This document shows, piece by piece, positions 1-5,822 of a stretch of 11,528 nt of DNA (position 1 is the first letter of the stretch; each line of letters starts with the position of its first letter). This DNA comes from an uncultured Chlamydiaceae bacterium (GTDB taxonomy: Bacteria; Chlamydiota; Chlamydiia; Chlamydiales; Parachlamydiaceae). The stretch covers positions 1-11,528 of the forward strand of contig CAMFKA010000045.1 of assembly GCA_945957185.1 (NCBI GenBank), given 5' to 3'. The notes beneath the pieces are model-generated. The model saw only the letters and a program-made list of their open reading frames with translations, was not told where the DNA came from and did no database searches. Position numbers and translations under genes: made by a program.

Positions 1-57
1 ACATTAATTCTAACGGTCTTACGATTTAATTTACACAGTTTAGATTACACACCCCTT

Positions 58-393
58 ATGACTGAAATATCACCTGAACAGAAGAGAGCAAAAAGGATTG
101 TGATTGTTTGGACTTGTTTATACACCGTTTTATTCCCTTTGATTCTTTGGCTAGCTCTGTTGAGCGTTCTGATATTTGACAATCCAAACGTAACTGTTTT
201 AGTAGGTGTTCCAATCATATGCGCATTTTTGTGTGTTCCCCTTTCAATGCTAATTAGTATTTGGAAAATGTGGTCGCATTATTTTCGTCAACAATATCAA
301 AAGATCTACTGGTTTTGTGCGTTACCATTTGTCATGCTTTTGTTTGCTATTGCAGTTACTTTAGCTCTGGAAAAACTATTTCTCGGAAGGTAG
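58..393 (+). CDS. Small hypothetical membrane protein, three predicted helices
   Basis: This 111-residue protein is not recognised. It has a short charged N-terminus (residues 1-13, several Lys and Arg) followed by three hydrophobic stretches at roughly 14-40, 45-68 and 84-106. Short basic or aromatic loops separate them, so it is probably a small inner-membrane protein. The predicted start is an ATG after an A/T-rich leader. No convincing Shine-Dalgarno sequence precedes it, so the start is uncertain. A weak -10-like TAGATT lies at 41-46. The gene ends 20 bp before the first copy of the 50-bp repeat and shows no link to the toxin-antitoxin pair downstream. No function can be assigned from the sequence. 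Confidence 0.6.
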   Translation: MTEISPEQKRAKRIVIVWTCLYTVLFPLILWLALLSVLIFDNPNVTVLVGVPIICAFLCVPLSMLISIWKMWSHYFRQQYQKIYWFCALPFVMLLFAIAVTLALEKLFLGR

Positions 394-413
394 GCGAAGA
401 TAAAAGGTAAAAT

Positions 414-463
414 GGGCCGACCCCTTTTAGTGAACTGTCAAACTGTCAGGCCTGACCCCGGTT
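414..463. repeat. 50-bp dispersed repeat, copy 1
   Basis: This copy matches 1301-1350 in the same orientation at 47 of 50 positions, differing at 416, 420 and 450. It contains a tandem octamer AACTGTCA (433-440, 441-448) and a perfect 12-bp palindrome GTCAGGCCTGAC (447-458). It lies between the membrane protein gene and the toxin-antitoxin operon. Short intergenic elements of this style are often REP-like repeats. That identity is an inference here, and no mobilising gene is present in the window. Confidence 0.85.
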
Positions 464-504
464 TTCCCCAGTTCCCTGGTTTATCGAGATGCGAGAGATT
501 TCCC

Positions 505-534
505 TTGTGAAAAATATGCTTATTTGAGCATAAT
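505..534 (+). promoter_or_regulatory. Promoter of the toxin-antitoxin operon
   Basis: A -35 box TTGTGA (505-510) and a -10 box CATAAT (529-534, one mismatch from TATAAT) are separated by 18 bp and lie 25 bp upstream of the toxin ATG at 560. The region is locally AT-rich. This is the best sigma70-type match ahead of the pair. Confidence 0.5.
515..532. promoter_or_regulatory. Candidate operator palindrome over the -10 box
   Basis: The half-sites TATGCT (515-520) and AGCATA (527-532) form a perfect 6-bp inverted repeat around a 6-nt spacer. The right half overlaps the proposed -10 box. Antitoxins with an XRE-type helix-turn-helix commonly repress their own operon by binding such dyads. The assignment is inferred from position and symmetry. 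Confidence 0.45.
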
Positions 535-559
535 TAAAATAGAGACACAGGAATCGCTT

Positions 560-916
560 ATGAAAATACTCAAATGGATTGGTAGTAGCCGTGAAGACCT
601 CAAGGAGTTTCCCGATGAAATAATTGACGAAATGGGGCATGGGTTATATCTCGTTCAGATGGGTGATAGACCTAGTCACGCAAAAACTCTAAGTGGATTT
701 GGCAGTGCTAAAGTAATAGAGCTTAAGGAAAGTGATAGATCCGGAACCTATCGTGTGGTTTACACAATTGAAATGGCGGAGTTTATTTTTGTTCTTCACG
801 CCTTTCAGAAAAAATCCAAAAGTGGCATTGCAACTCCTAAGCAAGAGATCGATATGATTAAACGTCGCTTGAAAGAAGCGGAGTCCCTATACAAAGAGTT
901 AAAGAGGGAGAGGTAG
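560..916 (+). CDS. higB: HigB/RelE-like toxin (phage Gp49-like family)
   Basis: This 118-residue basic protein is a probable ribosome-dependent mRNA interferase, the toxin of a type II toxin-antitoxin pair. Family hallmarks are visible: an N-terminal W-x-G-S-S-R-x-D-L segment (residues 6-13), an A-K-x-L-S-G-F-G segment near residue 45, G-T-Y-R-V-V-Y-T in the RelE-like core, and the characteristic L-H-A-F-Q-K-K-S-K-S-G-I-A-T-P block near residues 82-96. A charged C-terminal helix follows. I chose the ATG at 560 because AGGAA (549-553) precedes it at 6 nt and the N-terminus then matches family usage; an upstream in-frame TTG at 524 falls in the promoter. The toxin gene comes first and the antitoxin starts 3 nt after its stop, the usual HigBA order. 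The gene looks intact. Confidence 0.9.
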   Translation: MKILKWIGSSREDLKEFPDEIIDEMGHGLYLVQMGDRPSHAKTLSGFGSAKVIELKESDRSGTYRVVYTIEMAEFIFVLHAFQKKSKSGIATPKQEIDMIKRRLKEAESLYKELKRER

Positions 917-919
917 TGT

Positions 920-1279
920 ATGAAGAAAAAAATCGTATATGAAGACAGTTCTGGAAATGTCTTTGCTGATTTGGGCGTTGAAAATCCAGAAGAAACTTTG
1001 GCTAAATCTGAGCTTGCCCGTCAGATAGGGAAACTGATCAAAAAGAAAAAACTTACACAAAAAAGAGCCGCTGAAATTCTAGGTATTGATCAGCCAAAAG
1101 TTTCCGCATTGATTCGTGGAAGGCTAAGAAGTTTTTCTTTAGAACGCCTTATTCGTTTCTTAAATGAATTAGGACAGGATGTAAGAATTGTGATTAGTCC
1201 AACTAATTCGAATTCGGAACACGGGCATACATGGATTGGAGAGTCCTATTCAAACACTCGTATAGCTGCTTTGGGATGA
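920..1279 (+). CDS. higA: HigA-like XRE-family antitoxin
   Basis: This 119-residue antitoxin partners the toxin directly upstream and is expected to bind the toxin and repress the shared promoter. The N-terminal part contains the V-F-A-D-L-G motif and an N-P-E-E segment typical of this HigA subgroup. A Cro/C1-type helix-turn-helix follows at about residues 33-80, with L-T-Q-x-x-A-A-E-I-L-G-I-D-Q-P-K-V-S as its helix-turn-helix core. The segment R-F-L-N-E-L-G-Q-D-V comes next. The last ~25 residues, rich in Ser, Asn and Gly, look like a non-conserved tail. A GGGAGAGG-type ribosome binding site lies inside the 3' end of the toxin gene, so the two genes are probably translationally coupled. The stop lies 14 bp before the terminator hairpin. 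Confidence 0.9.
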   Translation: MKKKIVYEDSSGNVFADLGVENPEETLAKSELARQIGKLIKKKKLTQKRAAEILGIDQPKVSALIRGRLRSFSLERLIRFLNELGQDVRIVISPTNSNSEHGHTWIGESYSNTRIAALG

Positions 1280-1287
1280 ATAGGATC

Positions 1288-1315
1288 AAAAACGGGGCCG
1301 GGTCCGGCCCCTTTT
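1288..1315. terminator. Bidirectional rho-independent terminator
   Basis: A GC-only palindrome, GGGGCCGG (1294-1301) and CCGGCCCC (1304-1311), is followed by TTTT (1312-1315) on the + strand. On the minus strand it is followed by GTTTTT (complement of 1288-1293). It sits between the converging antitoxin and DUF2695 genes and can end both transcripts. The right arm lies inside repeat copy 2. The matching position in copy 1 lacks the left arm. Confidence 0.75.
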
Positions 1316-1350
1316 AGTGAACTGTCAAACTGTCAGACCTGACCCCGGTT
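1301..1350. repeat. 50-bp dispersed repeat, copy 2
   Basis: This is a direct repeat of 414-463, 887 bp downstream, with three mismatches. Together the copies bracket the complete toxin-antitoxin operon. This copy also forms half of the terminator hairpin, and on the minus strand it encodes the last five residues and the stop codon of the DUF2695 gene. Its internal palindrome is imperfect (GTCAGACCTGAC). Confidence 0.85.
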
Positions 1351-1668
1351 CTCGTTGTCCAAGGTTACACCGACATATTCACCCCAAGCATCACCAACAT
1401 TGAACACCACCTCACAGTCACAATATCCTCCATATTCATTGAGCCATGGTATGATCTTACTTTTATCCAAGCTATGATTGTCCAAGAATTCTATCGTTTC
1501 TTTAAGGGAATGATCACAATGTAGGAAATTAGGGCGGTCAAGAAATTCAAGAAGAGCTTTCAAATCTGCTGTTGAAATAGGCATTTTTGAGGTCTCTTTG
1601 GCATGCTGCTTCACCTTAGCTGCTTTTACGAGTTCTTGTCGCCTCTTCTTCTCTTCCTTGCTTGTCAT
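1333..1668 (-). CDS. DUF2695 family protein
   Basis: This 111-residue soluble protein belongs to the uncharacterised DUF2695 family. The evidence is the segment C-D-H-S-L-K-E-T-I-E-F-L near the middle and the diagnostic W-L-N-E-Y-G-G-Y-C-D-C-E-V-V-F-N-V block near the C-terminus. The three Cys/His positions (CDH and CDC) could bind a metal, but that is inference. The N-terminus is a highly charged helix (Lys, Arg and Glu, ending in an Ala/Lys stretch). I chose the ATG at 1668 because AGGAG lies 5 nt upstream and the N-terminus then fits the family. A longer frame from 1743 would overlap the neighbouring gene. The final residues N-R-G-Q-V and the stop come from the 50-bp repeat, so the original 3' end was probably replaced. 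The gene lies 55 nt downstream of the next minus-strand gene and may share its transcript. Confidence 0.75.
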   Translation of the reverse strand: MTSKEEKKRRQELVKAAKVKQHAKETSKMPISTADLKALLEFLDRPNFLHCDHSLKETIEFLDNHSLDKSKIIPWLNEYGGYCDCEVVFNVGDAWGEYVGVTLDNENRGQV

Positions 1669-1723
1669 ATAAACTCCTGTCTTATAGTTCAAGTCTGATC
1701 GGTTGAAAAAGTCGAATGATTTT

Positions 1724-2137
1724 TTAAGCAATAATGCAGTCATCCTTGCTTCTTCTTTTCATCCTACGGATTTGTTGCTGCTCCCGACGTTCTTTTTGGA
1801 GGGATTCTTCCGCAGCTTGCTTATCCTGTGGTAGGTGTGCTTCATCCGTGTAAATAGGAGAGCTTCTACCGGGTATCGCTAGTCCAACGTACCCTTTTTC
1901 GCAGGCTAAATGTGCTCTAAGAAGATCTATGGTGCTTTTGTCAAAACTATGAAACTCTTCTTCTGGTAGTTTTAAGGAATGTTTTGAACTGATAAATTTG
2001 CCTCCATGTGATTCTGTTCTTGCTTCCGGAAGTGAGCGTAACATTACTTGCACTACTTTACATGGATCTATTTCTTTTATGTCACTATTTAGTAATGTCT
2101 GTTCTATTATATTGGATGATCCTATTGGACTTGTCAT
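1724..2137 (-). CDS. Hypothetical protein, unrecognised family
   Basis: This 137-residue protein has no family I recognise. It has no signal peptide or membrane segment. Residues 1-50 are mixed polar and residues 55-100 form a probable globular part (leucine-rich helix followed by a Gly/Pro-rich stretch). The last ~35 residues are extremely rich in Gln, Glu, Lys and Arg and should form a long charged helix or coiled coil. The start ATG at 2135-2137 follows AAGGTG at about 7 nt on the minus strand, a plausible ribosome binding site. It is upstream of and co-directional with the DUF2695 gene, so the two may form a small operon. A role with nucleic acid is possible from the basic tail, but that is speculation. 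Confidence 0.6.
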   Translation of the reverse strand: MTSPIGSSNIIEQTLLNSDIKEIDPCKVVQVMLRSLPEARTESHGGKFISSKHSLKLPEEEFHSFDKSTIDLLRAHLACEKGYVGLAIPGRSSPIYTDEAHLPQDKQAAEESLQKERREQQQIRRMKRRSKDDCIIA

Positions 2138-2207
2138 GATAAAACACCTTACGTTAATTTGTTTTTTATCTACCTTTCCTCTCCTAAAATATAATAAGGG
2201 AGTGCAG

Positions 2208-2260
2208 AGGGGCTTTGCCCCTTTGCCAGGGGGTTTTTAGGGGGACAGAGTCCCCCTAAA
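2208..2260. repeat. Double-hairpin palindromic element
   Basis: Two hairpins lie in tandem. The first has arms AGGGGC (2208-2213) and GCCCCT (2217-2222) around TTT. The second is a perfect 10-bp stem, 2236-2245 with 2251-2260, around CAGAG. They are joined by a G-rich linker. The element starts immediately after the 3' end of the tRNA-Thr gene. There is no T-run on either strand after the second stem, so it is not a textbook terminator, though it could stabilise or end the tRNA transcript. It resembles REP/BIME-type intergenic elements. Confidence 0.7.
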
Positions 2261-2333
2261 TGCCCAAAGCCGGAGTCGAACCGACGACCTTCGCATTACG
2301 AATGCGCTGCTCTACCAACTGAGCTATTTAGGC
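2261..2333 (-). tRNA. tRNA-Thr (anticodon CGT)
   Basis: The minus strand folds into a full cloverleaf of 73 nt. The acceptor arm GCCTAAA pairs with TTTGGGC (one G-T). The D arm is GCTC/GAGC, the anticodon loop is TTCGTAA with anticodon CGT, and the T arm carries TTCGACT. The discriminator is A. The anticodon arm and D arm closely resemble Escherichia coli thrW. The CCA end is not encoded. It reads the threonine codon ACG. Confidence 0.95.
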
Positions 2334-2344
2334 TAAAGAGTGCT

Positions 2345-2373
2345 GTTATAGTGTATGGGAGGGGTAGAAGCAA
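2345..2373 (-). promoter_or_regulatory. Promoter of tRNA-Thr
   Basis: On the minus strand a -35 box TTGCTT (complement of 2368-2373) and a -10 box TATAAC (complement of 2345-2350) are 17 bp apart. The -10 box ends 11 nt before the first base of the tRNA. Confidence 0.6.
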
Positions 2374-2465
2374 GGGGAAAGAAACCGGTGGTTTATTTCT
2401 AGATTTCTATGTCTCTAAGGATGTAAGATGGAGTGAGTTAAGTTTTGGTTCAGGTGGAGGCTCGG

Positions 2466-3248
2466 ATGAAAAAATTTTTGATGCTGATGATGTTGCCTTT
2501 GATGCTGATTGGTGGAGGCAAAATTGAGATCGAAGATTATGAAAAGCCACTTACAGTTGGAGATGAGGGGTGGGAAGCTGTTCGCCCTTATTTATTTTTG
2601 GAAGATAAAAGCGTAAAAACCACTTTAGATAAGTTATTTGGAAACGCGAGGGTCACAGCGGATCGGGAAGCGTTGTTGGAGCACGGCTTTACATTGACAC
2701 CTACTCAAGGATTACATGTAATAGTAGCAGGACATCCCAAATTGTCGGGGTATTTACTGAAGATTATCGTCGATAAATACGATATTAACCATGAAGGCTT
2801 GGGAGAAGATTGGGAGCAGTGGATTAGACGGATTGAAGGGGAGCGATTGATTCGAGAGGGGATTAAAAAATTGGGATATAGAGACATCTTTAAAGTGCCT
2901 CACCAGTGGGTTTATCCATTGCCAAATGGTCCTAGACCCTATGATGAGCCGGGGTATGATCCTAGATCTTTTATTCTTATCGTTGAAGACATGAAATTGG
3001 CCACCAAAGAGAAAAACTCCAAACACTTTAAACGATTAGAAAAATGGGAACTGGAAGCTATTTACGAAATCGCCACACAGTACGGCTTAGCTGATTGTTG
3101 CAATCGTAATAATTTACCTTTGTGTAAAGATGGTAAAATGGCTTTTGTCGATACGGAAATTTACAATCAATGGCCCGTGGATTATCATCAAATGTTGCAG
3201 TACTTATCTGATCGAGGAAGAGAGTATTGGAAAAAAATAACCAAATGA
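2466..3248 (+). CDS. Exported protein with protein-kinase-like core
   Basis: This 260-residue protein is not a family I can name. The start is the ATG at 2466, with GGAGG five nt upstream; an in-frame TTG at 2445 has no such site. Residues 1-16 (two Lys, then Met/Leu-rich) look like a Sec signal or membrane anchor without a lipobox Cys. The body carries motifs placed as in protein kinases: Lys99 in a beta strand (L-L-K-I), Glu124 or Glu126 in a helix, a hinge-like V-E-D-M (173-176), Asp210 and Asn215 five apart as in HRDxxxxN, and Asp229 in V-D-T-E at the DFG position. A glycine-rich loop is not evident. It heads the polysaccharide operon, and the next gene starts 16 nt after its stop. A divergent or inactive kinase fold is the inference. 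A plain hypothetical secreted protein is the alternative. A 12-bp direct repeat (2477-2488, 2498-2509) lies within the signal sequence. Confidence 0.6.
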   Translation: MKKFLMLMMLPLMLIGGGKIEIEDYEKPLTVGDEGWEAVRPYLFLEDKSVKTTLDKLFGNARVTADREALLEHGFTLTPTQGLHVIVAGHPKLSGYLLKIIVDKYDINHEGLGEDWEQWIRRIEGERLIREGIKKLGYRDIFKVPHQWVYPLPNGPRPYDEPGYDPRSFILIVEDMKLATKEKNSKHFKRLEKWELEAIYEIATQYGLADCCNRNNLPLCKDGKMAFVDTEIYNQWPVDYHQMLQYLSDRGREYWKKITK

Positions 3249-3264
3249 ATAAGGCAGACTAAAC

Positions 3265-4563
3265 ATGAAAGAAAGTTGGAAAATCGCCCTGATACTGATC
3301 GTGGGTGTGTTAGCAATCAACTTATCGCTAATCTTTGATGTCGGTTTTATTTCTGATGATTGGGATATCTTACAACGCGCGCAGGACACTTCCATATTTT
3401 CTAGCGTTGAGCAACATCACTACAGCCCTTTTGTAAGCGCTATATTCAAATTGACAGCCTATTATGGACTCTCTGCCGCTTGGATTCATGTTTTAGCCTT
3501 TATGCTCCACGGGTTGAACATCTATTTAGTTTTGAAATTGTGTGGACATCTCGGCTTCAACACTTGGGAAAAATGGATTACCGGAATCTTGTTTGCATTA
3601 AATCCTGCAGGCTTTGAAGCTCTCGCTTGGTGTTGTGCGATAGGATATATCCTCTGCACTACATGGATATTAATTGCGCTTAGATGGATCGTCGCTGCCA
3701 GAGATCAAGATTTCCCTTTCGTCTCCTACCGCATCGCCGCACTACAGATCGCTGCATTTATCACGTGGGACTGGGGGATTTTGCTGACTCCACTCGTAGC
3801 CGTGGCTAAGTGGATCTATCGTGGAGAAAAAGGATTTCGCGGTCTTGTTCCGGCCGGTGTAGTTTGGGTTACTGTGATCGCCCTGAAAAAGTTGTTTGGC
3901 TTTTCGTATGGCTACAACTTAAATGCTCCGATAGAAGCGATAAAGCATATAGGTGCATCGTTTATGCTGACAATATGGCCTGAGTTTACTCGCGCCTTCT
4001 ACACATCCATTTGGGGCGTTGCTCTTGCAGCAAGTACTTTGATCGCGTTTTTGACACTTTCTTTAAAAGATAAAGTATCTCGATTGGGTATTTTTCTTTT
4101 TACGATCTCCATGTTGCCTGTCGCTTTGATAGGCTATCCACAATCGCGTTACGTCTACCTCTCTGCAATCTTTCTCTATTGGGGATTGGCGAGGCTTTCC
4201 GAAAAAAATGTCATCCTGAAGGCCGCTGCTGTTGCCTACATATGCACAGTCGTCTTTTGGACGATCGAGCGCAGAGATCTTTGGATTGAAGCGGATCTAC
4301 AGGCAAATTTCTATAGAAAGCATGTGGAGGAGGCTGTAGAGCACCACAAAATCGTCGCTTTAGCAAATGTTCCGGATCAAGTGTCCGGTTATGATCTTGT
4401 GTGGCTTCCTACGGTTTGGCGTTGCGGATTGGAGTGTTTGCATCCTAGTGTTATTGTTATGAATCCTTTCGGACGAGAACCAATTGCAGAAGAGAAATTA
4501 CCCGATAATACATACATTTTGAAAATTGGCGATAGACGTAAATTTCGAAGTGTAACAAAATAG
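3265..4563 (+). CDS. GT-C-type membrane glycosyltransferase
   Basis: This 432-residue polytopic membrane protein has about ten hydrophobic helices (first at residues 6-24) and a soluble C-terminal part from about residue 330. The first extracytoplasmic loop carries I-S-D-D-W (29-33), the acidic pair expected in GT-C enzymes, followed by H-H-Y-S-P-F (51-56). The segments H-x-x-N-I-Y-L-V-L (82-90) and A-L-N-P-A-G-F-E-A-L-A-W (111-122) recall the TMTC/PMT-like branch. Such enzymes transfer sugars from polyprenyl-phosphate donors on the outer face of the cytoplasmic membrane. The acceptor is probably the glycan made by the neighbouring genes. AAGG lies 10 nt before the ATG. The gap to the next gene is 23 nt. 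Donor and linkage cannot be predicted. Confidence 0.7.
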   Translation: MKESWKIALILIVGVLAINLSLIFDVGFISDDWDILQRAQDTSIFSSVEQHHYSPFVSAIFKLTAYYGLSAAWIHVLAFMLHGLNIYLVLKLCGHLGFNTWEKWITGILFALNPAGFEALAWCCAIGYILCTTWILIALRWIVAARDQDFPFVSYRIAALQIAAFITWDWGILLTPLVAVAKWIYRGEKGFRGLVPAGVVWVTVIALKKLFGFSYGYNLNAPIEAIKHIGASFMLTIWPEFTRAFYTSIWGVALAASTLIAFLTLSLKDKVSRLGIFLFTISMLPVALIGYPQSRYVYLSAIFLYWGLARLSEKNVILKAAAVAYICTVVFWTIERRDLWIEADLQANFYRKHVEEAVEHHKIVALANVPDQVSGYDLVWLPTVWRCGLECLHPSVIVMNPFGREPIAEEKLPDNTYILKIGDRRKFRSVTK

Positions 4564-4586
4564 AACCCGACATTACACAATCTTTT

Positions 4587-5822
4587 ATGCGTATATTAAT
4601 TGTTTCTACATTTTTCCCCCCATTGAATTCCATCGCTTCTTTACGCCCCCATTCGTGGGCTAAATTTTGGAGCAAAGATGGTCATGATGTTACCGTATTG
4701 ACCATGGAAAAGGGCTCCGGAGCATCTAACGACTTGAAGCTTCCTTGTGATGGATTCAAAATCATCGAAGCTCCCGCTCCCGCCATTTTGAAACGCTTGA
4801 AAACAGCGGCGCAATCAACTCCCCATGAAGGGCAAGCAAAACCAAGCTGGAAAGCAAAATGCATAGAGTACCTAAGATTCAAACGAGGGATCTTTAACGC
4901 CTGTCGCATGCCTGACTTCACCGATCTTTGGATTAGACCTGCTCTCAAAGCGATTGCAGACGAACCTCCTTACGATCTTGTCATCAGCACCGCCGGCCCC
5001 TACTCTACGCATATTGTGGCATCACAAATCAAAAAGCGTGGGCAAGCAAAGAAGTGGATCGCAGACTACAGAGACACGTGGAGTAATAATTATATCTATC
5101 CCGGTTTACCCCCATTTAGTTGGATCGAAAAGCTATGGGAAAAGCGTCTTTTAAAGAAAGCCGATCTCATCACAACAGTGAGCGAGCCTTTTGCAGATCA
5201 ATTCCGCGACATTCACTCCACTCCTGTGCTGTCGGTCGAGAATGGATTTGATCCTTCAGACCTAGAAGCTCTACCGAAAGGGTCGATTTTCCCTCAAGAC
5301 GGCAAAATTCGCATTGTCCACACCGGATCGTTGTACCTGGGAAAGAGAGATCCCACTCCTCTGTTTAGAGTATTGAAGCGTTTACAAGATCCCCGTTATG
5401 AAGTGTTGTTCGTGGGGGAGCGTCAAGCTAACTTGGCTGCACTGATAAACGATTTTGGGGTTGCAGAATATGTCAAAGAGGTGGGACGTGTCTCGCGAGA
5501 CGACGCTTTGAAAATGCAGCGCGATGCCGATGCTTTACTGTTTCTGCCATGGAACGATCCTTCTGTCGACGGAGTTCTGACCGGCAAAATATTTGAGTAT
5601 CTGTTTTCTGGAACTCCGATACTGGCAGTAGGAGGAGGGCAGATGGAAGCTTCTCAACAGCTGATAGTCGACGCAGAAGCGGGATGGGCGTGTTTGACGG
5701 ATGACGAAGTAGTCGAGGCGTTGAAGAGTATTCCTCAAAAGCAAATTCAGCCCCGAAAAGACATCTTGGACAAATATAATCGCAAAGCTCTTGCAGGTAA
5801 GCTTTTGGAGGCGGTTTTATGA
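4587..5822 (+). CDS. Glycosyltransferase family 4 (GT-B fold)
   Basis: This 411-residue cytoplasmic glycosyltransferase should add one sugar from a nucleotide-sugar donor to the lipid-linked intermediate. The N-terminal Rossmann domain starts M-R-I-L-I-V-S-T-F-F-P-P and contains Y-R-D-T-W (161-165) of the WbuB-like group. The C-terminal domain has N-G-F-D (219-222), H-T-G-S-L-Y (245-250) and the donor-binding segment T-G-K-I-F-E-Y-L-F-S-G-T-P (332-344), in which Glu337 is the conserved acidic residue of the E-x7-E region. No clear ribosome binding site precedes the ATG. The stop overlaps the next start (ATGA), indicating translational coupling. Length is normal for the family. The sugar specificity is unknown. 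Confidence 0.85.
   Translation: MRILIVSTFFPPLNSIASLRPHSWAKFWSKDGHDVTVLTMEKGSGASNDLKLPCDGFKIIEAPAPAILKRLKTAAQSTPHEGQAKPSWKAKCIEYLRFKRGIFNACRMPDFTDLWIRPALKAIADEPPYDLVISTAGPYSTHIVASQIKKRGQAKKWIADYRDTWSNNYIYPGLPPFSWIEKLWEKRLLKKADLITTVSEPFADQFRDIHSTPVLSVENGFDPSDLEALPKGSIFPQDGKIRIVHTGSLYLGKRDPTPLFRVLKRLQDPRYEVLFVGERQANLAALINDFGVAEYVKEVGRVSRDDALKMQRDADALLFLPWNDPSVDGVLTGKIFEYLFSGTPILAVGGGQMEASQQLIVDAEAGWACLTDDEVVEALKSIPQKQIQPRKDILDKYNRKALAGKLLEAVL

Noticed and set aside
524..559. Upstream TTG start for the toxin
   Set aside because: The TTG lies within the promoter and operator and has no ribosome binding site. The ATG at 560 has AGGAA at 6 nt and fits family N-termini.
446..640. Minus-strand frame across the TA promoter and toxin start
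   Set aside because: It overlaps the repeat, the promoter and the 5' end of the toxin. The repeat provides its stop by chance, as it does for the DUF2695 gene.
414..1350. CRISPR-like array
   Set aside because: There are only two repeat units, separated by a whole operon, with no regular spacers.
1669..1743. Longer N-terminus for the DUF2695 protein
   Set aside because: It would overlap the upstream gene by 20 bp. AGGAG 5 nt before the ATG at 1668 and the family-like N-terminus favour the shorter form.
2400..2429. Possible promoter of the polysaccharide operon (TAAGAT at 2424-2429)
   Set aside because: No acceptable -35 box is present at 16-18 bp spacing, so the operon promoter could not be placed with confidence.
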